In this document: piece after piece, positions 43,211-51,419 of the stretch
Layout: every line of letters starts with the position of its first letter
Position numbering within the stretch: position 1 is the first letter of the stretch
DNA from: an uncultured Prevotella sp.
GTDB lineage: Bacteria > Bacteroidota > Bacteroidia > Bacteroidales > Bacteroidaceae
Reading direction: 5' to 3'
DNA length: 61,543 nt
Assembly (NCBI GenBank): GCA_905233825.1
Contig: CAJOFE010000013.1
Coordinates: 1 to 61,543, forward strand
Position numbers and translations under genes: made by a program
The notes under the pieces: model-generated
Told to the model about the DNA's origin: nothing
The model's database searches: none
The model's input: the letters and a program-made list of their open reading frames with translations, nothing else

Positions 43211-44184
43211 GCATGAGTGCAGAAGAGATTCTGGAGAAAGTAAACCAGGCACTTGCTGAGTTGCATTACGACCGCAAGCCCGCATCGCTCTACAACCCCG
43301 TGAAGTACGTGCTTTCCATGGGAGGCAAGCGCATCCGTCCTGTGCTCATGCTACTGGCCTACAATATGTATAAGGAGCATCCCGAGGACATCATGATGCA
43401 GGCATTGGCGTTAGAGACTTATCACAACTTCACCCTGCTGCACGATGACCTGATGGATCATGCCGACATGCGCCGAGGACATCAGACCGTGCATAAGCGC
43501 TGGGATGCCAATACGGCCATCCTCTCGGGTGACACCATGTATATGCTCGCCTTCCAGCTCATGCAGCGATGTGACAGCCACCATCTTGTTGAGGTCATCC
43601 GCCTGTTCACCGAGACGGCCATCGAGATTGGTGAGGGACAGCAGTTCGACATGGAGTTTGAGAACCGCAACGATGTCACCGAGGAAGAGTATATCGAGAT
43701 GATACGTCTGAAGACCAGCGTGCTGCTTGCCTGTGCCTTGAAGATAGGGGCTATCATGGGCGACGCCTCAAAGGAAGACTCTGAACTGCTCTATCGTTTT
43801 GGCGAGCAGATAGGTCTGGCTTTCCAGCTGCAGGATGACCTGCTTGATGTCTATGGCAACGAAAAGGTTTTTGGCAAGGCTATCGGTGGCGACATCACCA
43901 GCAACAAGAAGACCTACATGCTCATCAACGCCCTCAACCGTGCCAATGCCACGCAGCGTGCCGAGCTGATGCGCTGGATAGAAGCTAAGGAGTTCGACCG
44001 CCAGGAGAAGGTGGCCGCCGTCACCCGTCTCTATGACGAGATAGGCATCCGCCAGCTCTGCGAGGAAAAGATACACTACTATTTTGAGTGTGGTATGCAG
44101 CTGCTCGAGCAGGTCAGTGTGCCCTCGGCAGTCAAGGACGAACTGCGCCGCTATACGGCTGACATGATGAACCGCGAGAAGTGA
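43153..44184 (+). CDS. Polyprenyl (farnesyl/geranylgeranyl-type) diphosphate synthase
   Basis: 343 residues as written from the ATG at 43153. An alternative ATG at 43213 (MSAEEILEKVNQ) matches the expected family start, and residues 7-20 come from the inverted repeat, so the shorter form may be the ancestral protein. Trans-isoprenyl synthase motifs: GGKRIRPVLMLLAYN, first Asp-rich LLHDDLMDHAD, second FQLQDDLLDVYG. It makes isoprenoid diphosphates for quinones or undecaprenyl carriers. It is coupled to the TatD gene by a TGATG overlap. Confidence 0.88.
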   Translation: MEKINVQVGRSDPQPPNLGGMSAEEILEKVNQALAELHYDRKPASLYNPVKYVLSMGGKRIRPVLMLLAYNMYKEHPEDIMMQALALETYHNFTLLHDDLMDHADMRRGHQTVHKRWDANTAILSGDTMYMLAFQLMQRCDSHHLVEVIRLFTETAIEIGEGQQFDMEFENRNDVTEEEYIEMIRLKTSVLLACALKIGAIMGDASKEDSELLYRFGEQIGLAFQLQDDLLDVYGNEKVFGKAIGGDITSNKKTYMLINALNRANATQRAELMRWIEAKEFDRQEKVAAVTRLYDEIGIRQLCEEKIHYYFECGMQLLEQVSVPSAVKDELRRYTADMMNREK

Positions 44185-45041
44185 TGACGTTTATTGACAC
44201 ACATTGCCACTTAGACGGCGAGGAGTTCGATCAGGACAGGATAGAGGTTATCCAGCGGGCTCGTGAGGCTGGCTGCAAGGCTATCTTCCTGCCAGCCATT
44301 GACCAGTTTTCTTCCAAGCGCATCCTTGACCTCTGCCGGCAGCATCCTGGCTTCCTCTTCCCCATGGTGGGACTGCACCCCGAGGAGGTTCGTTCAGACT
44401 GGCAGCAAGAACTTTTGGCCATTGACTCTTGGCTAACAGCTCGCTCGGCTCTGCCGCTTCGCTCGTCGAAGAACAGCCCGCTCGGCTCTGCCGCTTCGCT
44501 CGTCGAAGAAAGACCAATTGCTATTGGCGAAGTTGGCCTTGACTACTACTGGAGTCGTGAGTTCGAGCATGAGCAGTTAGAGGCCTTCGAACAGCAGGTG
44601 CAGTGGTCGGTAGAGACACGTCTGCCCCTGATGATTCACTGTCGAAAAGCACAGAACGAGATGGTGCATCTGCTGCGCCGTTACGAGCGTGAGTTGCCGG
44701 GTGGTGTGTTCCATTGCTTTACGGGCAACGAGAAGGAAGCTGCTGAGCTGTTGCAGTTCGACCGCTTCGTGCTGGGCATCGGTGGCGTGTTCACTTTCAA
44801 GAAATCCCATCTGCCAGAGGTGCTGCCAGCCGCAGTGCCACTCGACCGTATCGTCCTCGAGACCGACGCTCCCTACATGGCTCCCGTGCCCCATCGCGGT
44901 CAGCGCAATGAGAGTGCCTACGTGTGTCATATCATCACCCGTATGGCCGAGGCCTATCATGTCAATGAGGAGGAAATATGCCGGCAGACCAACCAGAACG
45001 TCGTCCGCATTTTCGGAGAATTAAATGATAAAGAATATTAA
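44184..45041 (+). CDS. TatD family metal-dependent hydrolase
   Basis: 285 residues from the ATG at 44184 (stop and start overlap as TGATG). TatD-type TIM barrel: FIDTHCHLD metal motif, MVGLHPEEV, AIGEVGLDYYW, MIHCRKAQNE, GVFHCFTGNE, and LETDAPYMAPVPHRG. Family members are 3'-5' DNases/RNases. Between VGLHPEEV and AIGEVG about 23 residues (SALPLRSSKNSPLGSAASL) come from two 32-base direct repeats, an insertion not expected in the family. Otherwise complete. Confidence 0.88.
   Translation: MTFIDTHCHLDGEEFDQDRIEVIQRAREAGCKAIFLPAIDQFSSKRILDLCRQHPGFLFPMVGLHPEEVRSDWQQELLAIDSWLTARSALPLRSSKNSPLGSAASLVEERPIAIGEVGLDYYWSREFEHEQLEAFEQQVQWSVETRLPLMIHCRKAQNEMVHLLRRYERELPGGVFHCFTGNEKEAAELLQFDRFVLGIGGVFTFKKSHLPEVLPAAVPLDRIVLETDAPYMAPVPHRGQRNESAYVCHIITRMAEAYHVNEEEICRQTNQNVVRIFGELNDKEY
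44442..44510. repeat. Two 32-base direct repeats inside the TatD gene
   Basis: CGCTCGGCTCTGCCGCTTCG... at 44442-44473 and 44479-44510 are identical, period 37. Because the period is not a multiple of three, the two copies are read in different frames (ALPLRSSK and LGSAASLVEE). Confidence 0.85.
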
Positions 45042-45080
45042 TTTTTTGCTTTTCACTTTTCACTTTTCACTTAAAAGTAT

Positions 45081-45088
45081 TACCTTTG
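45081..45088 (+). promoter_or_regulatory. -7 box TACCTTTG for tRNA-Ser
   Basis: Lies 17 bases before the mature 5' end of the tRNA; preceded by (TTTTCAC)n tags. Confidence 0.6.
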
Positions 45089-45105
45089 CACCCGCTTAAA
45101 GAAAA

Positions 45106-45193
45106 GGAGAGATGCTCGAGTGGCTGAAGAGGCACGCCTGGAAAGCGTGTAAACGTCAAAAGCGTTTCCCGGGTTCGAATCCCGGTCTCTCCG
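45106..45193 (+). tRNA. tRNA-Ser (GGA)
   Basis: 88 bases, class II with a long variable arm (GTGTAAACGTCAAAAGCG region). Acceptor GGAGAGA/TCTCTCC, anticodon GGA in GCCTGGAAAGC, T-arm GGGTTCGAATCCC. Confidence 0.95.
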
Positions 45194-45202
45194 CAGGAAG
45201 AA

Positions 45203-45249
45203 GGGATTCAAAAGCCTATAGGGCGAATCCCGATCTCTCCGCTTTTTTT
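45203..45249. terminator. Terminator containing a duplicated tRNA-Ser 3' end
   Basis: GGGATTC (45203-45209) pairs with GAATCCC (45225-45231), followed by a run of seven T (45243-45249). The segment 45225-45242 repeats the last 18 bases of tRNA-Ser (45177-45194) with one mismatch. Confidence 0.7.
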
Positions 45250-45751
45250 ATTTCCCCTTCACTGCTTTGGGCGTCCAGTTCTTGAAGAAACGCAGCACTT
45301 TCTCTTGGTTGTAACCCTGGCCTTCTTCTAAGAAACTAGAGTCCTGAATATGGATGACCTTGCCTTTTTCATCGAGCACCACGAATACTGGGAAACCGAA
45401 GCGCTCGGGATTGTTCAGTCGCTGCAGCATAGACTTGGCCAATGCTTCCTTTGCGGCTCCCTCTGACTTCTTGGGATTATAGTTCACATGGATATAGACG
45501 AAGTTGTCGACAATGACACGGCTGATGGTTGTGTCGTTGGTGATGAAGTCAGCAAAGCGCAGACACCAACGGCACCAGTTGCCACCTACCTGACAGATGA
45601 CAAACTTCCCTTCTGACTGTGCTTGCACTATGGCCTCGTCAATCTGCATGATGGGATTTCTCTCCTCGTTATACACCTTTTTTGTCGTCTGGGCATCCAT
45701 TGTCAGGGCAACGAAAATGGCCAGCAATAATGTGACAAATGCCTTTTTCAT
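45248..45751 (-). CDS. Periplasmic thioredoxin-like protein
   Basis: 167 residues with signal peptide MKKAFVTLLLAIFVALTMDA. A thioredoxin fold with GNWCRWC (active-site CxxC), then NFVYIHVNYNP and GFPVFVVLDEKGKVI with the cis-proline. It resembles DUF255/thioredoxin_7 reductases that act on periplasmic disulfides. Convergent with tRNA-Ser and divergent from the esterase gene. Confidence 0.85.
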   Translation of the reverse strand: MKKAFVTLLLAIFVALTMDAQTTKKVYNEERNPIMQIDEAIVQAQSEGKFVICQVGGNWCRWCLRFADFITNDTTISRVIVDNFVYIHVNYNPKKSEGAAKEALAKSMLQRLNNPERFGFPVFVVLDEKGKVIHIQDSSFLEEGQGYNQEKVLRFFKNWTPKAVKGK

Positions 45752-45775
45752 GATAAATTGCTATTTTTTCTGATG

Positions 45776-45783
45776 CAAAAGTA
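45776..45783 (-). promoter_or_regulatory. -7 box TACTTTTG for the thioredoxin gene
   Basis: Exact TAnnTTTG on the minus strand, 24 bases before the ATG at 45751. Confidence 0.6.
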
Positions 45784-45804
45784 CGAAAATTCATTCATTT
45801 TGAG

Positions 45805-45812
45805 TAATTTTG
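45805..45812 (+). promoter_or_regulatory. -7 box TAATTTTG for the CE1-like esterase gene
   Basis: It overlaps the TTG at 45810, ruling that out as a start. Confidence 0.6.
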
Positions 45813-45827
45813 CAGATAAATTTTAAT

Positions 45828-47012
45828 ATGTTTTGTGATATGAGAGCAAAGAGCATGATGCTGGCCGTGGTGATGACGGCTGTTTGCTGCACGGAACTTG
45901 CAGCCCAGGGACCCCGTAGAGAGAACTTCCCCGAGGGGTCGTATTCCCCAGTGACTAACATTAACCGCAACGGGTATCCGCGTGTGCTGACGGATGGCAG
46001 CGTGATGTTCCGCGTTCAGGCGCCGCAGGCGCAACTCGTGCAGATTGACCTGTGCGGCACCAAGTACGATATGCAGAAAGGGGAGGGTGGCGCTTGGACG
46101 GTGACCACCAAGCCGCAGGTGCCTGGGTACCATTACTATTCGCTCGTGGTCGATGGCGTATCGGTGGCCGATCCTGCCAGCCAGACGTTCTACGGATGTA
46201 GCCGATGGTCGAGTGCCATTGAGATCAAGGAGTCGGGGATGGATGTTTTCGAAGTGCAGAATGTGCCTCACGGTGAGGTGCGCACCATCTATTATTACTC
46301 CAATGTCGATGAGTCGTGGCGCCCGCTGATGGTCTATACCCCTGCCGGCTACAACGAGAACCAGCAGACCTATCCTGTGGTCTATATCCAGCATGGCGGC
46401 GGTGAGGATCATCGCGGATGGATGGAGCAGGGCCGCACAGCTCAGATTATGGACAACCTGATAGCTGCCGGCAAAGCGGTGCCGATGATCGTGGTCAGCT
46501 CGAACAGTAATGTGCGTTTAAGAAACGGCGGTATGGGTGGCGGCTACAGCTGGCAGGGCATGCAGACGTTCCGTTCGGAGATGATTGACAATATCATTCC
46601 CTTTGTGGAAAAGACCTACCGTGTGAAAAAAGACCGCAAGAGCCGTGCTATGTGCGGCCTCTCGATGGGTGGCGGTCAGTCGTTCTACATCGGCCTGCGC
46701 GACCCCGAGGTGTTTGCCAATGTGGGTGTCTTCTCCACGGGCATGTTCGGCGGCATACAGGGAGCCTCGAACTTCGACTTAGAGAAAGAGGTTCCGGGCA
46801 TCCTGACCGATACCAAGACGTTCAACAAGCAGTTCGATGTGTTCTTCATGAGCTGTGGCGAGCAGGATCCGCGCATTGAGTTCACCCGTAACATCGTGAG
46901 GAAGATGCGCGACGGTGGCGTTGAGGTGCGCTTCAACTCTTATCCTGGTGACCACGAGTGGCAGGTGTGGCGCAAGTCGCTGCACGAGTTCGCGCAGTAT
47001 CTGTTTAAGTAA
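45828..47012 (+). CDS. Secreted CE1-like esterase with N-terminal E-set domain
   Basis: 394 residues from the ATG at 45828 (45840 also possible; it begins the signal peptide MRAKSMMLAVVMTAVCCTEL). A glycogen-debranching-type E-set domain (about 35-130; FRVQAPQAQLVQIDLCG, YYSLVVDGVSVADP) precedes an alpha/beta esterase with nucleophile elbow GLSMGGG, acid region GEQDPR and His in GDHEWQVW. Bacteroidota relatives are feruloyl or acetyl xylan esterases, which fits a plant-fibre degrader; the substrate is inferred. Confidence 0.85.
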   Translation: MFCDMRAKSMMLAVVMTAVCCTELAAQGPRRENFPEGSYSPVTNINRNGYPRVLTDGSVMFRVQAPQAQLVQIDLCGTKYDMQKGEGGAWTVTTKPQVPGYHYYSLVVDGVSVADPASQTFYGCSRWSSAIEIKESGMDVFEVQNVPHGEVRTIYYYSNVDESWRPLMVYTPAGYNENQQTYPVVYIQHGGGEDHRGWMEQGRTAQIMDNLIAAGKAVPMIVVSSNSNVRLRNGGMGGGYSWQGMQTFRSEMIDNIIPFVEKTYRVKKDRKSRAMCGLSMGGGQSFYIGLRDPEVFANVGVFSTGMFGGIQGASNFDLEKEVPGILTDTKTFNKQFDVFFMSCGEQDPRIEFTRNIVRKMRDGGVEVRFNSYPGDHEWQVWRKSLHEFAQYLFK

Positions 47013-47077
47013 GGAGGTAAAGGACAAAGAAAAGTATAAACTTTGTTATTTATTTTGTGGGGTTTTCGTTTTATTCG

Positions 47078-47085
47078 TACCTTTG
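47078..47085 (+). promoter_or_regulatory. Promoter of the exbB operon (TTTG-N20-TACCTTTG)
   Basis: Both the -33-like TTTG and the -7 TACCTTTG are present with 20 bases between, one of the best matches in the window. Confidence 0.7.
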
Positions 47086-47109
47086 CAGCCAAAAGAACTA
47101 TAAAATAAG

Positions 47110-47946
47110 ATGAAAAGACTATTCATAACCATAGCAGCAGCGCTGCTGGTGCTGGCTGTGCTGCCCGTTATGGCGCAGCAGGGCGACACGGAGATGATGC
47201 TGGCTGCTGACTCGCTGGCTGTTGATAGCGGTTTGGCGGCAGGTATGCCTACAGTAGAGGAGCTGATAGGTGAGGAAGACATAAATGCCCTGCAGATGAT
47301 GGCAGAGGCCGAGGGGCTGGGGCTGCACGAGCAGCTGAAGTCGAAGTTCGTCGAGGGCTCGGCGGAATTCATGTCGTTGGTGGCGCTGGCGCTGGTCATC
47401 GGCCTGGCGCTGTGCATTGAGCGCATTATCTACCTCACACTCTCGGAAATCAACGCCAAGAAACTGCTTCGTGACATTGAGCAGAAGATGGAAGTGGGCG
47501 ATGTGGCAGGTGCGAAGGCCATCTGTCGCGACACCCGTGGCCCCGTGGCCAGCATCTGCTATCAGGGTCTGATGTATGCCGACCAGGACATGGCCACCGT
47601 AGAGCGCAGCATCGTGAGCTACGGCACCGTGCAGTCGGGCCATCTGGAGAAAGGCTGTTCGTGGATTCGTCTGATGATAGCCATTGCCCCGTCGTTGGGA
47701 TTCTTGGGAACGGTCATCGGTATGGTAATGGCCTTCGACCGTATTCAGGAGCTGGGCGACATCAGCCCCACCATCGTGGCTGAGGGCATGAAGGTGGCAC
47801 TCATCACCACCATCTTCGGTATCATCGTGGCTCTGGTGCTGCAGATATTTTACAATTACATCCTCTCGAAGATAGAGCGCCTCACTTCGCAGATGGAGGA
47901 GAGTGCCATCACGCTGCTTGACATCATTATGAGATTTAAAAAGTAA
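47110..47946 (+). CDS. ExbB/TolQ/MotA family proton channel protein
   Basis: 278 residues. An N-terminal signal or span (FITIAAALLVLAVLPVMA), then the MotA/TolQ/ExbB domain: SLVALALVIGLALCIERIIYL, IAIAPSLGFLGTVIGMVMAF and LITTIFGIIVALVLQIFYNY. With ExbD it converts proton-motive force into movement of TonB, or of a Tol-like partner. First gene of a set with a small membrane protein and two ExbD proteins. Confidence 0.9.
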   Translation: MKRLFITIAAALLVLAVLPVMAQQGDTEMMLAADSLAVDSGLAAGMPTVEELIGEEDINALQMMAEAEGLGLHEQLKSKFVEGSAEFMSLVALALVIGLALCIERIIYLTLSEINAKKLLRDIEQKMEVGDVAGAKAICRDTRGPVASICYQGLMYADQDMATVERSIVSYGTVQSGHLEKGCSWIRLMIAIAPSLGFLGTVIGMVMAFDRIQELGDISPTIVAEGMKVALITTIFGIIVALVLQIFYNYILSKIERLTSQMEESAITLLDIIMRFKK

Positions 47947-48109
47947 GAATTATCAATTAAGAATTAAGAGGTAAGAATTAAGAGGTGTCGGCTTCGCCGA
48001 GGAGAAAGTAAGAAGTAGGAAGTAAGAATAAAGTATATCTAAAGTCTAAAGTCCATAGTCTAAAATCTGTAGTCTATAGTCTAAGTCTAAAGTCAAAACT
48101 AAAGTCATA
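47947..48109. repeat. Intergenic tag array between exbB and the small membrane gene
   Basis: A patchwork of near-repeats (AAGAATTA, AAGTAGGAAGTAAG, AGTCTAAAGTC, AGTCTATAGTCTA). It also contains GTCGGCTTCGCCGAGGAG, related to the TatD insert. No gene. Confidence 0.7.
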
Positions 48110-48466
48110 ATGATTGATTACGAGAGTCCTGTTTTCGTCAGTATCGTGCTCTATACCATCTACACACTACTGCTACTGGCCGTCGGACTGACGGTATGGT
48201 CGGTGGTGCGCAGCCTCCGTATGAGGGGAAAGGAACATGCTTCCCGCAAGGTCATCTGGAGCACACTGGCGCTGCTGGTGGTTACGCTGGGTGCTACTTG
48301 GCTGATGGCTGGCACGAAGCCCCTGAACGTCAATGGACGGCTCTACGATAATAGCACTTGGCTGCGCATCAGCGACATGCTCATCCTGACACCCATCATC
48401 TTGATGGTAGTCATTGTCGTGCTGATGATTGTTGCTGAGGTGATAAGGAGGAGGAACCATGTTTAG
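48110..48466 (+). CDS. Small three-span membrane protein in the exbB-exbD operon
   Basis: 118 residues with spans near 9-33 (FVSIVLYTIYTLLLLAVGLTVW), 49-66 (WSTLALLVVTLGATWLMA) and 90-111 (MLILTPIILMVVIVVLMIV). Not recognised as a named family. Its last 8 bases overlap the first exbD start, and position suggests an accessory of the proton-channel complex. It is reported in similar Bacteroidales operons only as a hypothetical protein. Confidence 0.7.
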   Translation: MIDYESPVFVSIVLYTIYTLLLLAVGLTVWSVVRSLRMRGKEHASRKVIWSTLALLVVTLGATWLMAGTKPLNVNGRLYDNSTWLRISDMLILTPIILMVVIVVLMIVAEVIRRRNHV

Positions 48467-49049
48467 GAGGAGAAGGAAAGAAGTGCCCGGACTCAACACC
48501 ACATCAACGGCCGACATCTCGTTCATGCTGTTGATATTCTTCTTGGTTACCTCGTCTATGAACACCGACAAGGGGCTGCCCCGACAGCTGCCGCCTCCTG
48601 AAGACACCAACGAGGAGCAGGAGGTGGAGATCAAAAAGCGCAACGTGCTCGAGCTGGAACTGGATGCCGATGACCGTCTGACGCTCAACGGCGAGCCTGC
48701 CGACTACCAGGAACTGACGCAGCGCGTGGCAGACTTCGTGGCTAACAAGGGCAACGATCCCTCGTTGCCCGAGAAGAGCGAGCGCGAGGTACATCTCTTC
48801 GGGCGTGTCAAGGTGAGCGACCGCCACGTCATCAAGATACAGGCCGACCGCAATACCACCTATAACGCCTATTTCGAGATGCAGAACGCCATCGTGCGTG
48901 GCTACTATCGTTTGCGCAACGAACTAGCCCACAGCCGCTTCGGTTGCAGCTATGCTGCCTGCTCGCAGGAGCAGCGCGACGCCATCGCACTCGTCTATCC
49001 GCAGCGAATCAGTGAAATGAAGCTATCAGAGGTGAGTGGTGAGAGATGA
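48459..49049 (+). CDS. ExbD/TolR family biopolymer transporter (1)
   Basis: 196 residues. The short cytoplasmic N-terminus is followed by a single span with the conserved Asp (GLNTTSTADISFMLLIFFLV), then a periplasmic domain ending in an extra segment (RFGCSYAACSQEQRDAI) with two Cys. AAGGAGGAGGAACC before the start is a rare Shine-Dalgarno-like sequence. It works with ExbB; the second ExbD follows. Confidence 0.88.
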   Translation: MFRRRRKEVPGLNTTSTADISFMLLIFFLVTSSMNTDKGLPRQLPPPEDTNEEQEVEIKKRNVLELELDADDRLTLNGEPADYQELTQRVADFVANKGNDPSLPEKSEREVHLFGRVKVSDRHVIKIQADRNTTYNAYFEMQNAIVRGYYRLRNELAHSRFGCSYAACSQEQRDAIALVYPQRISEMKLSEVSGER

Positions 49050-49089
49050 AAAGCTAAAAGCTAAAGGCTAACAGCAAATAGCTAAAAGA

Positions 49090-49572
49090 ATGAGGAACCG
49101 CTATTTTGAACGCAACACCGACAATCGTGAGGTGACGGGGCTGAACATGGCCTCGCTGCCCGACCTCATCTTTACCGTCCTCTTCTTCTTCATGATCGTC
49201 ACCCACATGCGCGAGGTGAACCTGCGGGTGCACTACGAGCTGCCGCAGGGCACGGAACTGCAGAAGTTGGAGCACAAGGGCAGCATCGTCTCCATCTACG
49301 TGGGGCGTCTGCCATCGGCTACTGGCGACGGCGACTTCGCCATCCAGCTCAACAATCAGGTGGCCACCGTCGATGATATCAAGGCATTCCTCGAAGAAGA
49401 GCGCCTCCGCATGTCCTCCGAAGACCAGGCTCGCATGACCGTGAGCATCAAGGCCGACCGCGACGTACCTATGGGCATCATCGCCGACATCAAGCAGGCG
49501 CTGCAACAGGAGTATGCCCTGAAAATTAGCTATTCAGCAACAGAAAAAGGAAAAACCAAAACTAATAAATGA
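49090..49572 (+). CDS. ExbD/TolR family biopolymer transporter (2)
   Basis: 160 residues. Span with conserved Asp (GLNMASLPDLIFTVLFFFMIV) and a periplasmic ExbD domain (VSIKADRDVPMGIIADIKQA). Two different ExbD subunits next to one ExbB is common in Bacteroidota. Followed after 4 bases by the Lrp-type regulator. Confidence 0.88.
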   Translation: MRNRYFERNTDNREVTGLNMASLPDLIFTVLFFFMIVTHMREVNLRVHYELPQGTELQKLEHKGSIVSIYVGRLPSATGDGDFAIQLNNQVATVDDIKAFLEEERLRMSSEDQARMTVSIKADRDVPMGIIADIKQALQQEYALKISYSATEKGKTKTNK

Positions 49573-49576
49573 AGCT

Positions 49577-50053
49577 ATGGCAAATGTAAAACTTGACCGG
49601 TTAGACAAACAAATCCTAACCATGATTTCCGACGACGCCCGTGTCCCCTTCTTGGAGGTGGCTCGAGTATGTGATGTTAGTGGAGCTGCTATCCACCAGC
49701 GCATTCAGAAGCTCACGAATGCAGGTGTGCTCAAAGGCTCGCAGTTTATTATCGACCCCGAGAAGATAGGTTTTGAGACCTGCGCCTTCATCGGCCTGAA
49801 CCTGAAGAACCCCGAGTCGTTCGACGTCGTGGTGGAAAAACTCAAGGAGATGCCCGAGGTCGTAGAGTGTCACTACACCACGGGCAACTATGACCTGTTC
49901 ATTAAGATTTACGCCCGCAACAACCACGACCTGCTGAACATCATCCACGACAAGCTGCAGCCCCTGGGGCTCTCGCGGAGCGAGACCATCATCTCATTCC
50001 ACTCCGCCATCGAGCGCCAGATGCCTGTGGCCGACTTCCTCGCAGCGGAGTAA
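49577..50053 (+). CDS. Lrp/AsnC family transcriptional regulator
   Basis: 158 residues. N-terminal HTH (KLDRLDKQILTMISDDARVP, VCDVSGAAIHQRIQKL) and C-terminal ligand-binding RAM domain (VVECHYTTGNYDLFIKIYARN). It senses amino acids or related ligands and binds DNA as an oligomer. Tight spacing to exbD suggests co-transcription. Convergent with folA. Confidence 0.92.
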   Translation: MANVKLDRLDKQILTMISDDARVPFLEVARVCDVSGAAIHQRIQKLTNAGVLKGSQFIIDPEKIGFETCAFIGLNLKNPESFDVVVEKLKEMPEVVECHYTTGNYDLFIKIYARNNHDLLNIIHDKLQPLGLSRSETIISFHSAIERQMPVADFLAAE

Positions 50054-50076
50054 ATTTTAGGCACGGATTATTCGGT

Positions 50077-50565
50077 TCAGAGGGCGATATGTTCGTAATC
50101 GACGAAGGCATAGCGGAAGCTGTGTCTTTCGTCGATTCCATGTTCTTCGCGGGCCACTTCTTTCCAGCCCTTGCTGTAGTCGGGGAAGAAAGTGTCGGCC
50201 TGCAGCGGCTCGTCGTCAATCTCCGTGAGGCAGAGGCGGTCAGCCTTGTCAATAAGGTTCTTGTAGAGGCTAGCTCCGCCGATGATGAAAATATCCTCGT
50301 CGGGCATGCAGGTGGCGAGGAACTGGTCCCACGTCTGAAAGCATTCGCAACCAGGAAGCTCTTTCTGACTGCGGGTAAGCACGCAGTTGCGGCGATTGGG
50401 CAGGGCTCCCTTGGGCAGGCTCTCAAAGGTCTTGCGCCCCATGAGAATGGTGTGGCCGGTGGTGAGCTGCTTGAAACGCTTCAGGTCGTTGGGCAGCCAG
50501 TAGATGAGTTTGTTCTTATAGCCGATGGCGCGATTGCGGGATACGGCAGCGATGATGCTAATCAT
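50077..50565 (-). CDS. folA: Dihydrofolate reductase
   Basis: 162 residues. IIAAVSRNRAIGYKNKLIYWLPNDLKRF substrate loop, TILMGRKTFESLPKGALPNR, and IFIIGGASLYKNLID. It regenerates tetrahydrofolate after the thymidylate synthase reaction; thyA lies 30 bases upstream in the same direction, separated by a CTTAATTCTTAA-type tag. Confidence 0.95.
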   Translation of the reverse strand: MISIIAAVSRNRAIGYKNKLIYWLPNDLKRFKQLTTGHTILMGRKTFESLPKGALPNRRNCVLTRSQKELPGCECFQTWDQFLATCMPDEDIFIIGGASLYKNLIDKADRLCLTEIDDEPLQADTFFPDYSKGWKEVAREEHGIDERHSFRYAFVDYEHIAL

Positions 50566-50595
50566 ACATCTTAATTCTTAACTCTCAATTCTTAA

Positions 50596-51390
50596 TTATA
50601 CAGAGACCTCTGCCTTGATATGCGGCCAGGGGGCGTAGTTCTCTAATTGGAAGTCCTCGTAGTGGAAGGAGAAGAGGTCCTTCACGTCGGGGTTGATCTT
50701 CATGGTGGGCAGGGGACGCGGCGTGCGGGTGAGCTGCAGGCGGGCCTGCTCCAGGTGGTTGAGGTAGAGGTGGGTGTCGCCGGTGGTGTGGATGAACTCG
50801 CCAGGCTGTAGGCCTGTGACCTGTGCCATCATCATGCAGAGCAGGGCGTAGGAGGCGATGTTGAAGGGCACGCCGAGGAAGGTGTCGGCACTTCTTTGGT
50901 AGAGCTGCAACGAGAGGCGCCCGTCGGCGACGTAGAACTGGAAGATGGTGTGACAGGGTGGCAGCGCCATCTGGTTCACCTCGGCCACGTTCCATGCTGA
51001 GACGATCATGCGGCGGGAGTTAGGGTTGTTTCTGATTTGGTCGAGCACGTATTGTATCTGGTCGATGGTGCCTCCCTGGTAGTCGGGCCACGAGCGCCAC
51101 TGGTGGCCATAGACGGGTCCCAGCTCGCCGTTCTCGTCGGCCCACTCGTTCCAGATGCGCACACCGTGCTCCTGTAGGTAACGCACGTTGGTGTCACCCT
51201 GTAGGAACCACAGCAGTTCGTAGATGATGCTTTTCAGGTGGAGCTTCTTCGTGGTGAGCAGGGGGAAGCCCTGGCTCAGGTCATAGCGGCTCTGGGTGCC
51301 GAAGACGGAGAGGGTGCCGGTGCCCGTGCGGTCGCCTTTTTGCATGCCTTCGCGCAAGATGCGGTCGAGAATGTCTAAGTATTGTTTCAT
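50596..51390 (-). CDS. thyA: Thymidylate synthase
   Basis: 264 residues, the standard length of the E. coli form. [28 protein letters not shown], catalytic Cys in [32 protein letters not shown], and folate-binding C-terminus. It methylates dUMP to dTMP using methylene-tetrahydrofolate. Forms the thyA-folA pair. Confidence 0.97.
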   Translation of the reverse strand: MKQYLDILDRILREGMQKGDRTGTGTLSVFGTQSRYDLSQGFPLLTTKKLHLKSIIYELLWFLQGDTNVRYLQEHGVRIWNEWADENGELGPVYGHQWRSWPDYQGGTIDQIQYVLDQIRNNPNSRRMIVSAWNVAEVNQMALPPCHTIFQFYVADGRLSLQLYQRSADTFLGVPFNIASYALLCMMMAQVTGLQPGEFIHTTGDTHLYLNHLEQARLQLTRTPRPLPTMKINPDVKDLFSFHYEDFQLENYAPWPHIKAEVSV

Positions 51391-51419
51391 ACGTTGTGTC
51401 TGTTCATGCGGTTAGTCTC

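Noticed and set aside
47947..48109. Possible CRISPR array
   Set aside because: The repeats are short, of uneven length and spacing, and not separated by unique spacers; they are intergenic tags.
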